Shown: positions 16,623 to 25,547, counted from the first letter of the stretch. The stretch is DNA of 40,253 nt from Lachnospiraceae bacterium (GCA_017517305.1 JAFWZV010000022.1:1-40253), one strand, 5' to 3'. Notes: a model not told the origin generated them from the sequence alone. Translations and numbers: made by a program.

Positions 16623-19253
16623 ATGAATAAGCTGTTATTGGTGGATGGAAATAGTATTTTGAATAGAGCGTTTTATGGTTTACCTGACTTAACTACAAAG
16701 GATGGAAGACATACAAATGCCGTTTTAGGTTTTTTAAATATTATATTAAGGGTTATAGACGAAGAAAAGGCTACACATTTATGTGTGGCTTTTGATGTTA
16801 AACACCCTACATTTAGACATGAAATGTATAGTGAATATAAGGGGACCAGAAAAGGAATGCCTGATGAGCTTAGAGAACAGGTACCTCTTATAAAAGAAGT
16901 TCTACAATCAATGAATGTTACTATTCTTGAACGTCCAGGCTACGAAGCGGATGATATATTAGGTACACTTTCTAGAGTTGGAGAGAAGGAGGGCTACATC
17001 GTAACCCTATTATCTGGAGATAGAGATTTACTACAGCTAGCAACAGATAATATTAAGGTTAAGCTTCCTAAAACAAAGGCCGGTAAAACGGTTATTGAAG
17101 AATATTATGCTGATGATGTAATTAAAACCTATGGAGTGGATCCAATTGCTTTTATAGATATGAAAGGTTTAATGGGAGATTCATCTGATAATATTCCAGG
17201 TGTACCAAAGATTGGAGAGAAGACTGCAAGTAAGCTTTTGCAGGATTACGGTTCAATGGACGGAATATATGCAAATATTGACTCTATGAAACCAAGTAAA
17301 ATGAAGGATAATCTTGTTGAATTTAAGGAGCAAGCCTATTTGTCTAAGATATTAGCTACAATCAAACTGGATTGTGAGCTTAATGTTGATTTGTCTTTAT
17401 CAGAATTAAAGGATATATTTAACAAAAACTCCTTTAATTTATTTGCTGAGCTTGAATTTAAGAGCTTGCTTAAACGCTTTGAGGGAGATATGACATCTCA
17501 TAACTTAGAGTTTACAACTGATGTCGTTGAGGATTTCGATGAATATCAAGCTATTATATCTAAATTGAAATCTAACAAAAGCTTTGGTTTTTCATTAGCG
17601 ATTGGTGATACTGGTATGCTTGGAGCTTCTATATGCTTTCAACAGGATAGAACATATTTCATTCCATTTATGAATTTTATTACAGAAGAAGTTGTTTTAA
17701 ATGATATTATTTCTGCTGTTAACATGGGAGTAATCTGTTGTCTTATGGATGTTAAAGCATATCTTCCATATATTAAGCTTAATGAACAGCATAGCGTGTT
17801 TGATTGTGGCGTTGCTGCATATCTTATTAATCCTTTAAAAAGCACCTATGGATATGATGATATTGCAAGAGATTATCTGGGTATAACTATTAGTTCATCT
17901 AAAGATTTATTAGGAAAGACTGAGCTTAATGTTTTTACGGTAAATGAAGATAATATTATAAAGCATTTTGCATATCAGGCTTTAATACCTTATCTTGCAA
18001 TGGATAATATAACTTCTCAGCTTGAAGATATGAATATGCTGAAACTTTATAAGGAAATAGAATTACCTTGTATTTATTCTCTATATGATATGGAAAAATT
18101 TGGAATAAAGGTTAATAAAAATGAACTTATATCCTTTGGTGCAAAACTAGATGAGAGTATTCAGGCACTTATAAAGGATATATATGAACTTGCAGGTAAA
18201 GAGTTTAATATTAATTCAACAAAACAGCTTGGAGAAATATTATTCGAGGATTTAGGCTTAAAGGCAGGTAAAAAAACTAAAACTGGATACTCAACAAGTG
18301 TTGAGGTATTAGAAAAGCTTGCAGGAGAACACCCTATTATTCCTAAAATATTAGAGTATAGATCTTTGACAAAGCTAAATTCCACATATGTAGCAGGAAT
18401 GCTTCCATATATTTTAGAGGATGGAAGAATTCATGGTAAATTTAATCAAACAGTAACTGCAACCGGTAGAATTAGTTCTACAGATCCTAATTTGCAGAAT
18501 ATTCCTACTAGAACAGAATTGGGAAGAGAAATAAGAAAGGTATTTGTGCCAGAGGATGGATTTGTTTTCCTTGACGCAGACTATTCACAGATTGAGCTAA
18601 GAGTATTGGCACATTTTTCAGAAGATGAAACCTTAATTAATGCATATAACAAAGACTCTGATATACATTCCATAACAGCTTCTGAGGTGTTTGGTGTTCC
18701 AATGGATAAGGTTGATAGTCTTATGCGAAGAAGGGCAAAAGCGGTGAATTTTGGAATAGTATACGGAATCAGCTCCTTTGGCTTAGGTCAAGATTTAGAT
18801 ATTTCTCGTAAAGAAGCAGAGATGTATATTAAAAAATATTTTGATACCTATAAAGGAGTTAAGTCCTATCTTGATAATACAGTTGATAATGCAAAGAAAT
18901 CAGGCTATGTAGAAACAATTTTTGGAAGAAGACGACCTGTTCCTGAGCTATCCTCCTCTAATTTTATGACAAGAAGCTTTGGTGAGAGAATCGCTATGAA
19001 TTCGCCAATTCAAGGAACTGCTGCAGATATTATTAAAATTGCAATGATTAATGTAAATAGAGAATTAAAGCTTAGGAATTTAAGATCAAGATTAATCTTA
19101 CAGGTTCATGATGAATTAATAATTGAAACAGCTATAGAAGAAAAGGATGAAGTAAAGGAATTGTTAGTTCAGGAGATGGTTAAGGCAGCAAACCTAAGCG
19201 TTAAGCTAGTAGTAGACGTAAATGAAGGCTATAGCTGGTATGATGCAAAATAA
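16623..19253 (+). CDS. polA: DNA polymerase I
   Basis: Repair and Okazaki-fragment polymerase (876 residues). Domains: N-terminal 5'-3' exonuclease (about 1-290, KGLMGDSSDNIPGVPKIGEKTA); a degenerate 3'-5' exonuclease region (about 300-480) in which the expected DxE motif reads SLA, so proofreading is probably lost, as in Bacillus and Taq enzymes; and the polymerase. Polymerase motif A has D651 and D653 (DADYSQIELRVLAH), motif B has K706, F710 and Y714, and motif C is H829-D830-E831. Start ATG 16623 follows GAGGAGG, which lies inside the preceding gene's 3' end, suggesting translational coupling. coaE follows after 18 bp. Confidence 0.97.
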   Translation: MNKLLLVDGNSILNRAFYGLPDLTTKDGRHTNAVLGFLNIILRVIDEEKATHLCVAFDVKHPTFRHEMYSEYKGTRKGMPDELREQVPLIKEVLQSMNVTILERPGYEADDILGTLSRVGEKEGYIVTLLSGDRDLLQLATDNIKVKLPKTKAGKTVIEEYYADDVIKTYGVDPIAFIDMKGLMGDSSDNIPGVPKIGEKTASKLLQDYGSMDGIYANIDSMKPSKMKDNLVEFKEQAYLSKILATIKLDCELNVDLSLSELKDIFNKNSFNLFAELEFKSLLKRFEGDMTSHNLEFTTDVVEDFDEYQAIISKLKSNKSFGFSLAIGDTGMLGASICFQQDRTYFIPFMNFITEEVVLNDIISAVNMGVICCLMDVKAYLPYIKLNEQHSVFDCGVAAYLINPLKSTYGYDDIARDYLGITISSSKDLLGKTELNVFTVNEDNIIKHFAYQALIPYLAMDNITSQLEDMNMLKLYKEIELPCIYSLYDMEKFGIKVNKNELISFGAKLDESIQALIKDIYELAGKEFNINSTKQLGEILFEDLGLKAGKKTKTGYSTSVEVLEKLAGEHPIIPKILEYRSLTKLNSTYVAGMLPYILEDGRIHGKFNQTVTATGRISSTDPNLQNIPTRTELGREIRKVFVPEDGFVFLDADYSQIELRVLAHFSEDETLINAYNKDSDIHSITASEVFGVPMDKVDSLMRRRAKAVNFGIVYGISSFGLGQDLDISRKEAEMYIKKYFDTYKGVKSYLDNTVDNAKKSGYVETIFGRRRPVPELSSSNFMTRSFGERIAMNSPIQGTAADIIKIAMINVNRELKLRNLRSRLILQVHDELIIETAIEEKDEVKELLVQEMVKAANLSVKLVVDVNEGYSWYDAK

Positions 19254-19271
19254 GCTATAAGGTGAATATGT

Positions 19272-19892
19272 ATGAAAATATTAGGAATAACTGGTGGCGT
19301 TGGTTCTGGAAAAAGCAGAGTATTGTACGAATTAGAAAATAAATACAAAGCCTTTGTAGTTGAAGCAGATAAGCTAGCCCATGAACTTATGCTACCTGGA
19401 GAAAAAATATATAATCAAATTATTGATGAATTTGGCAAAGAGGTTTTATGTGCTGATTATCCTTATTCCATTGATAGAATAAAGCTGGGAAATATAGTCT
19501 TTAATGATAAGGACAAGCTTGAAAAACTAAATTCAATTTCTCATCCCTTGGTAAAAGAGAGAATACTTGAATTAATAAAAGAACATTCGTTAGCTAATAA
19601 TACCAAATTATTTGTTATAGAAGCTGCTTTATTAATTGAAGCCGGCTATAGGGATATATGTGATCAAATATGGTATATTTGGGTAGATAAGGAAGAAAGA
19701 ATAAAAAGATTAATTGAAAGTAGAGGTTATACCAGAGAAAAATGCTTATCCATTTTTTCTAGTCAACAAAAGGATGATTTCTATAAAAAATATGCAAATT
19801 ATACTATAAATAATCAAAATGGCTTTGAGGATACGTCAAAACAACTAAAAGATTTATTGAATATATTGTTGAACAATGATATAATAAGTTGA
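19272..19892 (+). CDS. coaE: Dephospho-CoA kinase
   Basis: Phosphorylates dephospho-CoA in the last step of coenzyme A synthesis. The 206-residue protein has the P-loop G8-G-V-G-S-G-K14-S15, then VEADKLAHELM (the family's D-x-x-x-R/H region), HPLVKERI and the lid segment RLIESRGYTREKC. AAGGTG lies 7 bases upstream of the ATG. The polA-coaE order is common in Firmicutes. Confidence 0.95.
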   Translation: MKILGITGGVGSGKSRVLYELENKYKAFVVEADKLAHELMLPGEKIYNQIIDEFGKEVLCADYPYSIDRIKLGNIVFNDKDKLEKLNSISHPLVKERILELIKEHSLANNTKLFVIEAALLIEAGYRDICDQIWYIWVDKEERIKRLIESRGYTREKCLSIFSSQQKDDFYKKYANYTINNQNGFEDTSKQLKDLLNILLNNDIIS

Positions 19893-19917
19893 TTATACGC
19901 TTATACAAAGGAGGCTT

Positions 19918-22002
19918 ATGGCAACTATGACAAAATATCCAGAACCACTTATTTTTGGCTTAGATATTGGTACGAGAAGTATTGTAGGTACAGTTGGATA
20001 CAAGGAAAAGGATAAATTTAATGTAGTAGCTATGGCTGTCAAGTATCACGAAACCCGTTCCATGATTGATGGACAGATTCATGATATAAGTAAGGTTAGC
20101 GAAGATATAGTATGCGTTAAGAATGATTTAGAGGAGCAGTTAGGTGGTAGAAAGCTTAATGAGGTTTGTATAGCTGCTGCCGGTCGTGTTCTTAAGACAG
20201 CAATAGGACATGGAGAGTATGAATTTACAGAAAACACACTTATTAATCAAGAATATATTCATTCCATAGATTTAATTGGTGTTGAAAAAGCTCATGAGAT
20301 TATTATGGAGGAGCTTTCTCAGGATAAGGAGACAACAAAATATTATTGCGTTGGATATACTGTTGTAAAATACTTTTTGAATGATTACGAGATAAATAAT
20401 CTAGAAGGACACAAGGGTACTAAGATTGCTGCCGATGTTTTGGCTACATTTTTGCCAGAGGAGGTTGTAAGCAGTCTTTATTCTGCTGTGGAGAATGCTG
20501 GCTTAGTTGTTAATAATCTTACGTTAGAGCCTATTGCAGCTATAAATGTTGCTATACCAGAAAACTACAGATTACTTAATATTGCCCTTGTTGATGTAGG
20601 TGCAGGAACCTCTGATATTTGTATAACTAAGGATGGTAGTATTATTGGTTATGGTATGATTCCATCTGCAGGTGATGAGATGACAGAGTGTCTTATCAAG
20701 AAATATTTGGTTGATTTTAATACTGCTGAAAAACTTAAGCTGGTTAGTCCTAAGAAAAAATCAGTAACATATAAGGATATTATGGGTGTTAGTCATAAGA
20801 TTACACCAGATGAAATATTATCATCACTTGAGAGCGCTAAAAAGAATATTGCCAAGAAAGTAGCTGAAAAAATAATTGAGTTAAATGGAGGTTCTTCAGT
20901 TAGCGCAGTGTTTATAGTTGGTGGTGGTGGAAAAATTACCGGTTTTTCTGAAATGGTTGCCAGCTATTTAAAGCTACCAAAGGAAAGAGTTGCTTTAAGG
21001 GGACAGGAGGTTATGAATGACATAAATCTTCTTGTTGATAATATAAAAAAGGATTCTCTATTTGTAACTCCAATTGGTATATGTTTGAATTATTTTGATC
21101 AGAAGAATAATTTTATATTTGTAAATGTCAATGGTGAACGTATTAAGCTCTACAATAATGATAAGCTTACTATATTTGATGCGGCTGTTCAATTTGGCTT
21201 TCCTAAGGAAGATATTTTTCCTAAGAGAGGTAATGATATAACATTCAAGATTAACGGTAAAACACGAATTGTTAGAGGATATAATGGAGAACCTGCAATT
21301 ATTATTCAAAACGACAAAGAAGTTGGTATGAATTCACTTATTGAAGCAAATGATAGGATTAAAATTACTCCTTCTACAAAGGGAGCAAGTGCATCAATTG
21401 AGCTAGGTAGTTTGCCAGAATATTCAGGTACTTTATCATTTAATGTTAATGACTCAGAGATAGAATGTCCTAAATTTGCTATGGTTAATGGAAAACCTGA
21501 ATCTCAGATGTACAAAATATGCGAGGGTGATGAGGTTGAAATGCAAGCATATTACACCCTTGAACAGCTTTTGACCTTTATGGATGTTAATCCGGATGCT
21601 AACTTTTTTATTAATAATAAAGAAGCATCTATGGAGGACAAGATATACGATAATTTTGTAGTATATTGGGTAGATAAATCCGTTGAGATTAATAATACTG
21701 TGAAAAACGTTAACCAATCAGAAGCAAAAACAGAAGTTGCTTTGACAACTGAGGAGAACAAAGATAATTCTATAGATTCTGTAGATACATCAGATATTGC
21801 TATTGGTATTTTGGTTAATAAAACGCCAGTAACATTAATTGGTAAATCTAGCTATAAATTTGTAGATATATTTGATTTTTATGATTTTGATTTATCTGTA
21901 ATGCGTGGTAAAAAATTAATTACTAAGGTTAATGGACGTGATGCAGAATTTATGGAAACCCTTCAAGAGGGAGCTATTATAGATATTTATTGGGAGAACT
22001 AG
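19918..22002 (+). CDS. FtsA/PilM-like actin-fold ATPase with long beta-grasp-like C-terminal region
   Basis: A 694-residue protein. Residues 1-390 form an ASKHA/actin-fold ATPase like FtsA: GLDIGTRSIVGTVG (phosphate 1), ALVDVGAGTSDICI (phosphate 2) and VFIVGGGGKITGFSEMVA (adenosine). The SHS2-like insertion is also suggested. Residues about 400-694 are absent from true FtsA and contain repeated units resembling beta-grasp domains: 402-500 starting VNVNGERIKL, about 505-590, an acidic Ser/Thr-rich linker, and 631-694 starting ILVNKTPVTL. No FtsA-type C-terminal membrane helix is visible. Function unknown; roles in division or envelope assembly are inferred from the fold. The ribosome site AAAGGAGG is 3 bases before ATG 19918 and 12 before in-frame ATG 19927, so the start is uncertain by three codons. 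Confidence 0.75.
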   Translation: MATMTKYPEPLIFGLDIGTRSIVGTVGYKEKDKFNVVAMAVKYHETRSMIDGQIHDISKVSEDIVCVKNDLEEQLGGRKLNEVCIAAAGRVLKTAIGHGEYEFTENTLINQEYIHSIDLIGVEKAHEIIMEELSQDKETTKYYCVGYTVVKYFLNDYEINNLEGHKGTKIAADVLATFLPEEVVSSLYSAVENAGLVVNNLTLEPIAAINVAIPENYRLLNIALVDVGAGTSDICITKDGSIIGYGMIPSAGDEMTECLIKKYLVDFNTAEKLKLVSPKKKSVTYKDIMGVSHKITPDEILSSLESAKKNIAKKVAEKIIELNGGSSVSAVFIVGGGGKITGFSEMVASYLKLPKERVALRGQEVMNDINLLVDNIKKDSLFVTPIGICLNYFDQKNNFIFVNVNGERIKLYNNDKLTIFDAAVQFGFPKEDIFPKRGNDITFKINGKTRIVRGYNGEPAIIIQNDKEVGMNSLIEANDRIKITPSTKGASASIELGSLPEYSGTLSFNVNDSEIECPKFAMVNGKPESQMYKICEGDEVEMQAYYTLEQLLTFMDVNPDANFFINNKEASMEDKIYDNFVVYWVDKSVEINNTVKNVNQSEAKTEVALTTEENKDNSIDSVDTSDIAIGILVNKTPVTLIGKSSYKFVDIFDFYDFDLSVMRGKKLITKVNGRDAEFMETLQEGAIIDIYWEN

Positions 22003-22004
22003 TT

Positions 22005-23690
22005 ATGGCAGAAATGTTTTCTGAACATTATTTTATTTATCAGAAAATTAAATATGCGTGCGCTTTATTTGTTATTATAGGATTGGGAGTCTTTGGCTTT
22101 GTAAATGATAGTATTTTAGTCTCATTCTCTGTTTTAACTCTAATTCTTATGTATTTTGTTAATAATTTATTAGCTAAGTATGATGATAGAATAGGATCGA
22201 AGATAATTGTATTATTAAGATATGTTGAATTATCTCTCTATAGTTTATTTGATTATCTGTATCCTGATAATATGATGTCTTTGTCTCTTTGGACAATATT
22301 GATTATTTCTTCGGGACTTACATTTATTATTGAGTCATCAGAATTTGATAGGTCAACTGTTTTTTTGAGAAAAATATTATTTTTTATACCAATTATTTTA
22401 AAAATATTATTATCGATATCCAAAACAGCTGAATCTGAGTGGTTAATATATTGTGTACTTCAGGCTTTGCTAGCATCTGTTATTTTTGCTATGTCAGATG
22501 CTTATTTACATATGAATGATACATATGAGAGTATAAAAAGAAAGCTTACTATTGAGAAATCTAATATTGAAAGTAATAATGAAAAGCTTATAGATTATCA
22601 GGAAAAGGTCAAATCAATAAACGAACAGATAAATTACCAAAAAATTGATTTGGCTAGAACACTTAGAGAGTTAGAGCAGGTTAATATAGAAATTGAATCT
22701 CAGACTGAAATTATGAAATATATGGCTTCTACCTTTGATGTATTAAAGTGTATGAATGTAATTTCAGATTCAATTATGGATATTAAAAAACCAAAGCTTT
22801 GTGCATTGTTCATCGATAAGGATGTATATCAGAATAAGTATAGTAGCTGTATAATTAAAACAAATTACACTTCTATGCAAAGAAGATTAAAAAAGGATAT
22901 TGAAGATATATTTGAGGACATTTGCAAGAAGAATGAAGAATCTCGCAAAATATACAAGAATGATACTTTAAAGGGATTTAGATTTATTGGTGATGCCAAT
23001 ATCAATTCATTGGCAATATTTGAGATAAAGGAAAAGAAGAAGCCATATGGAATTATGATTATTGGTTCTGATGATATTGATTTCTTTGACAAAGGTACTA
23101 CTTATTATGAAAACTGTGTAATGGAGTTTGTTTCAGCTCTTAAGAGTACCAAGCTTTATCTTCAGATGGAGGATATGGCAAGAAAGGATGGCCTCACTGG
23201 TATATATAACCGAGTTTATAATACAGATTTATTTAAAAAGGTTGCAAAGGAAGCTGTTGCAAAGAATAAACCTCTTACTGTAGCACTTTTTGATATTGAT
23301 AAATTCAAAAACGTAAATGATACATATGGTCATCTTGCAGGTGACGATGTAATTAAAATGGTTGCAGGCGTAGCACAAAAATATGCAGAAAAATATAATG
23401 GATTTGCCTGTAGATTTGGTGGAGAAGAATTCTTACTTACCCTTCCAGATTATAATGAAAATGATGCACTAGAAATATTGGAAACTATGCATAACGAAAT
23501 AAAAAATACTGTTGTACATTCACAACAGTTTGAGATTTCTGTAAATGTATGTATAGGTGTATCATCTTATCCAAATATTTGTGAAAATCCAGATATTCTT
23601 GTAAGCAGAGCAGATAAAGCAATGTATTACGGTAAGAAACATGGCAGGGGTCGTCTTGTGTTAGATGGTCCAGACATTGATATGGATTAA
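22005..23690 (+). CDS. Membrane diguanylate cyclase (GGDEF protein)
   Basis: A 562-residue protein with about five to six hydrophobic membrane segments (residues 10-175). A coiled coil (about 178-245, rich in Glu, Lys, Ile, Asn), a GAF-like region (about 250-390) and a C-terminal GGDEF domain follow. The active-site motif is G472-G-E-E-F476, a functional variant, with DGLTGIYNR and FDIDKFKNVNDTYGHLAGD intact, so it should make c-di-GMP. The inhibitory RxxD site expected just upstream is not seen (KYNG there). The start is ATG 22005, after GGGAGAA. It begins 2 bases after the FtsA-like gene's stop, so the two are probably translationally coupled. Confidence 0.9.
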   Translation: MAEMFSEHYFIYQKIKYACALFVIIGLGVFGFVNDSILVSFSVLTLILMYFVNNLLAKYDDRIGSKIIVLLRYVELSLYSLFDYLYPDNMMSLSLWTILIISSGLTFIIESSEFDRSTVFLRKILFFIPIILKILLSISKTAESEWLIYCVLQALLASVIFAMSDAYLHMNDTYESIKRKLTIEKSNIESNNEKLIDYQEKVKSINEQINYQKIDLARTLRELEQVNIEIESQTEIMKYMASTFDVLKCMNVISDSIMDIKKPKLCALFIDKDVYQNKYSSCIIKTNYTSMQRRLKKDIEDIFEDICKKNEESRKIYKNDTLKGFRFIGDANINSLAIFEIKEKKKPYGIMIIGSDDIDFFDKGTTYYENCVMEFVSALKSTKLYLQMEDMARKDGLTGIYNRVYNTDLFKKVAKEAVAKNKPLTVALFDIDKFKNVNDTYGHLAGDDVIKMVAGVAQKYAEKYNGFACRFGGEEFLLTLPDYNENDALEILETMHNEIKNTVVHSQQFEISVNVCIGVSSYPNICENPDILVSRADKAMYYGKKHGRGRLVLDGPDIDMD

Positions 23691-23834
23691 AATGTATTAA
23701 CAAAAAGACAATTTAATTGTTCTTTAATGTTGTCCATAGTCTTAGTTTTAATTATAATTAATTTAGTTAATACTTAAAGGCAGTGTGTTGGGAACTGTCT
23801 TTAAATATTTATTATAAGTAGTTGTTTTTAATCA
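23691..23834 (+). other. Noncoding spacer with hairpins after the diguanylate cyclase gene
   Basis: This AT-rich stretch has no credible gene. It holds two possible hairpins: one around 23705-23725 (AAAGACAAT paired to ATTGTTCTTT with a bulge), and one at 23774-23804 (11-bp stem with one G-U pair and a 9-base loop). Neither has a convincing T-run directly after the stem, so termination here is possible but unproven. Confidence 0.4.
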
Positions 23835-23843
23835 TGTGATAAT
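23835..23843 (+). promoter_or_regulatory. Possible extended -10 promoter of ackA
   Basis: TGTGATAAT contains a TG one base before GATAAT, the extended -10 pattern. No -35 at proper spacing is visible. The leader to the ATG at 23905 would be about 55 bases. Confidence 0.33.
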
Positions 23844-23904
23844 AAAAGAGAGTAGTTTGTACAAAATCTATAGAAAGGAATATGATTAAATCATAGGGAA
23901 AATT

Positions 23905-25095
23905 ATGAAAGTATTAGTTATTAATTGTGGAAGCTCATCACTTAAATACCAGCTCATTGATTCTGATTCTGAGCAGGTTTTAGCAAAGGGAATTTGTGAA
24001 AGAATTAAGCTTCCTATGGGAGAAATGTCACATCAGACAACAGGAAAGGATAAGATTAAGCTTGAAACTCCTATTCCTGATCACAGTGTAGCTGTTAAAT
24101 TAGTTTTAGAAAAGCTTCTAGACAAAGAGGTTGGAGCAATATCTAGTCTTGATGAAATTAATGCAATAGGTCATAGAGTTGTTCATGGTGGTGAAAAATT
24201 TGCTTCATCAGCTGTTATTACAGATGAGGTATTCGCAGCTATAGAAGAGTGCAATGATCTAGCGCCTCTTCATAATCCTGCTAATCTTATTGGAATTAAA
24301 GCTTGTCAGGAGCTTATGCCAAATCTTCCTCAGGTTGCAGTATTTGATACAGCATTTCATCAGACTATGCCAAGTGAGGCATATATTTACGGTATACCTT
24401 ATGAGTATTATGAGAAATATAAGGTGAGACGCTACGGCTTCCATGGAACAAGTCATAGCTTTGTATCTAAGAGATGTGCTCAGCTTCTTGGTAAGGACAT
24501 AGAAGACACTAAGATAATTGTTTGCCATCTTGGTGGTGGAGCAAGTATTACTGCTGTGCAGGGTGGAAAATCTATTGATACAACTATGGGACTTACACCA
24601 CTTGAAGGTATTACTATGGGAACCAGAAGTGGAAATATTGATCCTGCAATTATTGAATTTATTGCCAAGAAGGAAGATAAGTCTATATCTGAAATAATGG
24701 ATATTCTTAATAAAAAGTCTGGAGTAATGGGTATTTCAGGTGTTTCTAGTGACTTCAGAGACCTTAATGCAGGAATTGAAAAGGGTCACGAAAGATGTGA
24801 TATTGCTATGAATGTATTCTGTTATCAGGCTGCAAAATTCATCGGTGGTTATATTGCAGCTATGAATGGTGTTGATGCAATAGTATTTACAGCAGGTGTA
24901 GGTGAGAATGATATCGTAGTTAGAAAGCTTACTATGGAACGATTCAAATATATGGGTATTGAGATAGATGATGTTGCTAATTCAAACAAGGGTAAAGAAA
25001 TTATGATTTCTACACCTGATTCAAAAATACCTGTATATGTAATTCCTACAAACGAAGAACTTGCTATAGCAAGAGAGACTGTAGCATTAGTATAA
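23905..25095 (+). CDS. ackA: Acetate kinase
   Basis: Transfers phosphate from acetyl phosphate to ADP, giving acetate and ATP; a main energy step in fermentation. The 396-residue protein has every family signature: INCGSSSLKYQL, GHRVVHGGE, FDTAFHQTMP, RRYGFHGTSH, CHLGGGAS, TRSGNIDPAI and FTAGVGEND. AGGGAA precedes the ATG. The usual partner pta is not beside it in this window. The leader carries a possible extended -10 promoter, and a hairpin follows at 25128-25148. Confidence 0.98.
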   Translation: MKVLVINCGSSSLKYQLIDSDSEQVLAKGICERIKLPMGEMSHQTTGKDKIKLETPIPDHSVAVKLVLEKLLDKEVGAISSLDEINAIGHRVVHGGEKFASSAVITDEVFAAIEECNDLAPLHNPANLIGIKACQELMPNLPQVAVFDTAFHQTMPSEAYIYGIPYEYYEKYKVRRYGFHGTSHSFVSKRCAQLLGKDIEDTKIIVCHLGGGASITAVQGGKSIDTTMGLTPLEGITMGTRSGNIDPAIIEFIAKKEDKSISEIMDILNKKSGVMGISGVSSDFRDLNAGIEKGHERCDIAMNVFCYQAAKFIGGYIAAMNGVDAIVFTAGVGENDIVVRKLTMERFKYMGIEIDDVANSNKGKEIMISTPDSKIPVYVIPTNEELAIARETVALV

Positions 25096-25127
25096 ATTAT
25101 TCTGTTATACAAACCTATGATATTAAA

Positions 25128-25148
25128 TCACATGATTATATTATGTGA
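25128..25148 (+). terminator. Weak hairpin after ackA
   Basis: TCACATGAT and ATTATGTGA form a 9-bp stem with one G-U pair and a 3-base loop. It has no T-run afterwards, so it may be a weak terminator or mRNA 3'-end stabiliser. Confidence 0.3.
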
Positions 25149-25172
25149 ATATAAAAGAAATAGAAATGTCAA

Positions 25173-25203
25173 AATATTTTTGAGAATATTTTGGAAATAT
25201 TTT
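25173..25203 (+). repeat. Three AATATTTT direct repeats upstream of rpmF
   Basis: AATATTTT occurs at 25173, 25185 and 25196, at steps of 12 and 11 bp, close to one DNA turn. They lie just upstream of the perfect inverted repeat TTGTCAAT/ATTGACAA (25202-25222) and the rpmF -35. They may be a bent UP-like element or a regulator site. Confidence 0.45.
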
Positions 25204-25215
25204 GTCAATTTTTTA

Positions 25216-25244
25216 TTGACAAGTATTCTTAATGTTTGTATTTA
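25216..25244 (+). promoter_or_regulatory. Promoter of rpmF, with -35 inside an inverted repeat
   Basis: A perfect TTGACA (25216-25221) is 17 bp from TATTTA (25239-25244). The -35 is part of the right arm of an 8-bp perfect inverted repeat at 25202-25222 with a TTTTT loop, which could be an operator or the end of the ackA transcript. Confidence 0.5.
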
Positions 25245-25277
25245 CAAAAAGTGTGATTTTTAAGGAGGTGTAACCGA

Positions 25278-25457
25278 ATGTCAATTTGTCCAAAGAATAA
25301 AAGTTCAAAAGCAAGAAGAGACAAGCGTAGAGCTAACTGGAAGATGAGTGTTCCAGGATTAGTAAAGTGCAGCAAGTGTGGCGAGCTTATGATGCCACAT
25401 AGAGTATGTAAGGCTTGTGGTTCATATAATAAGAAGGAAATCGTTAAGGCTGATTAA
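25278..25457 (+). CDS. rpmF: 50S ribosomal protein L32 (zinc-ribbon form)
   Basis: A 59-residue basic ribosomal protein of the large subunit. It starts MSICPKNKSSKARRDKRRAN and carries two Cys pairs, C31-x2-C34 and C44-x2-C47, the zinc-binding (C+) form. A near-perfect TAAGGAGGTG ribosome site precedes the ATG. In many Firmicutes a DUF177 (YceD) gene lies directly before rpmF; here the preceding 182 bp holds none. A strong terminator follows, separating it from plsX. Confidence 0.97.
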   Translation: MSICPKNKSSKARRDKRRANWKMSVPGLVKCSKCGELMMPHRVCKACGSYNKKEIVKAD

Positions 25458-25473
25458 TTAGTACTTAGCAAGG

Positions 25474-25508
25474 AAAGAGGAATAATAATTATTCCTCTTT
25501 TTTCTTTT
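25474..25508 (+). terminator. Strong intrinsic terminator after rpmF
   Basis: AAAGAGGAATAAT (25474-25486) and its exact complement (25488-25500) form the stem, with the innermost bases making the loop. It is followed by a T-rich tract to 25508. Confidence 0.9.
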
Positions 25509-25547
25509 ATCAAATAGTTTTATCTATAATATTTTTTTATACTTCAG

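Noticed and set aside
25173-25203. CRISPR-like short direct repeats
   Set aside because: Repeat units are only 8 bases with 3-4 base gaps and no spacers; better explained as promoter architecture or AT-rich sequence.
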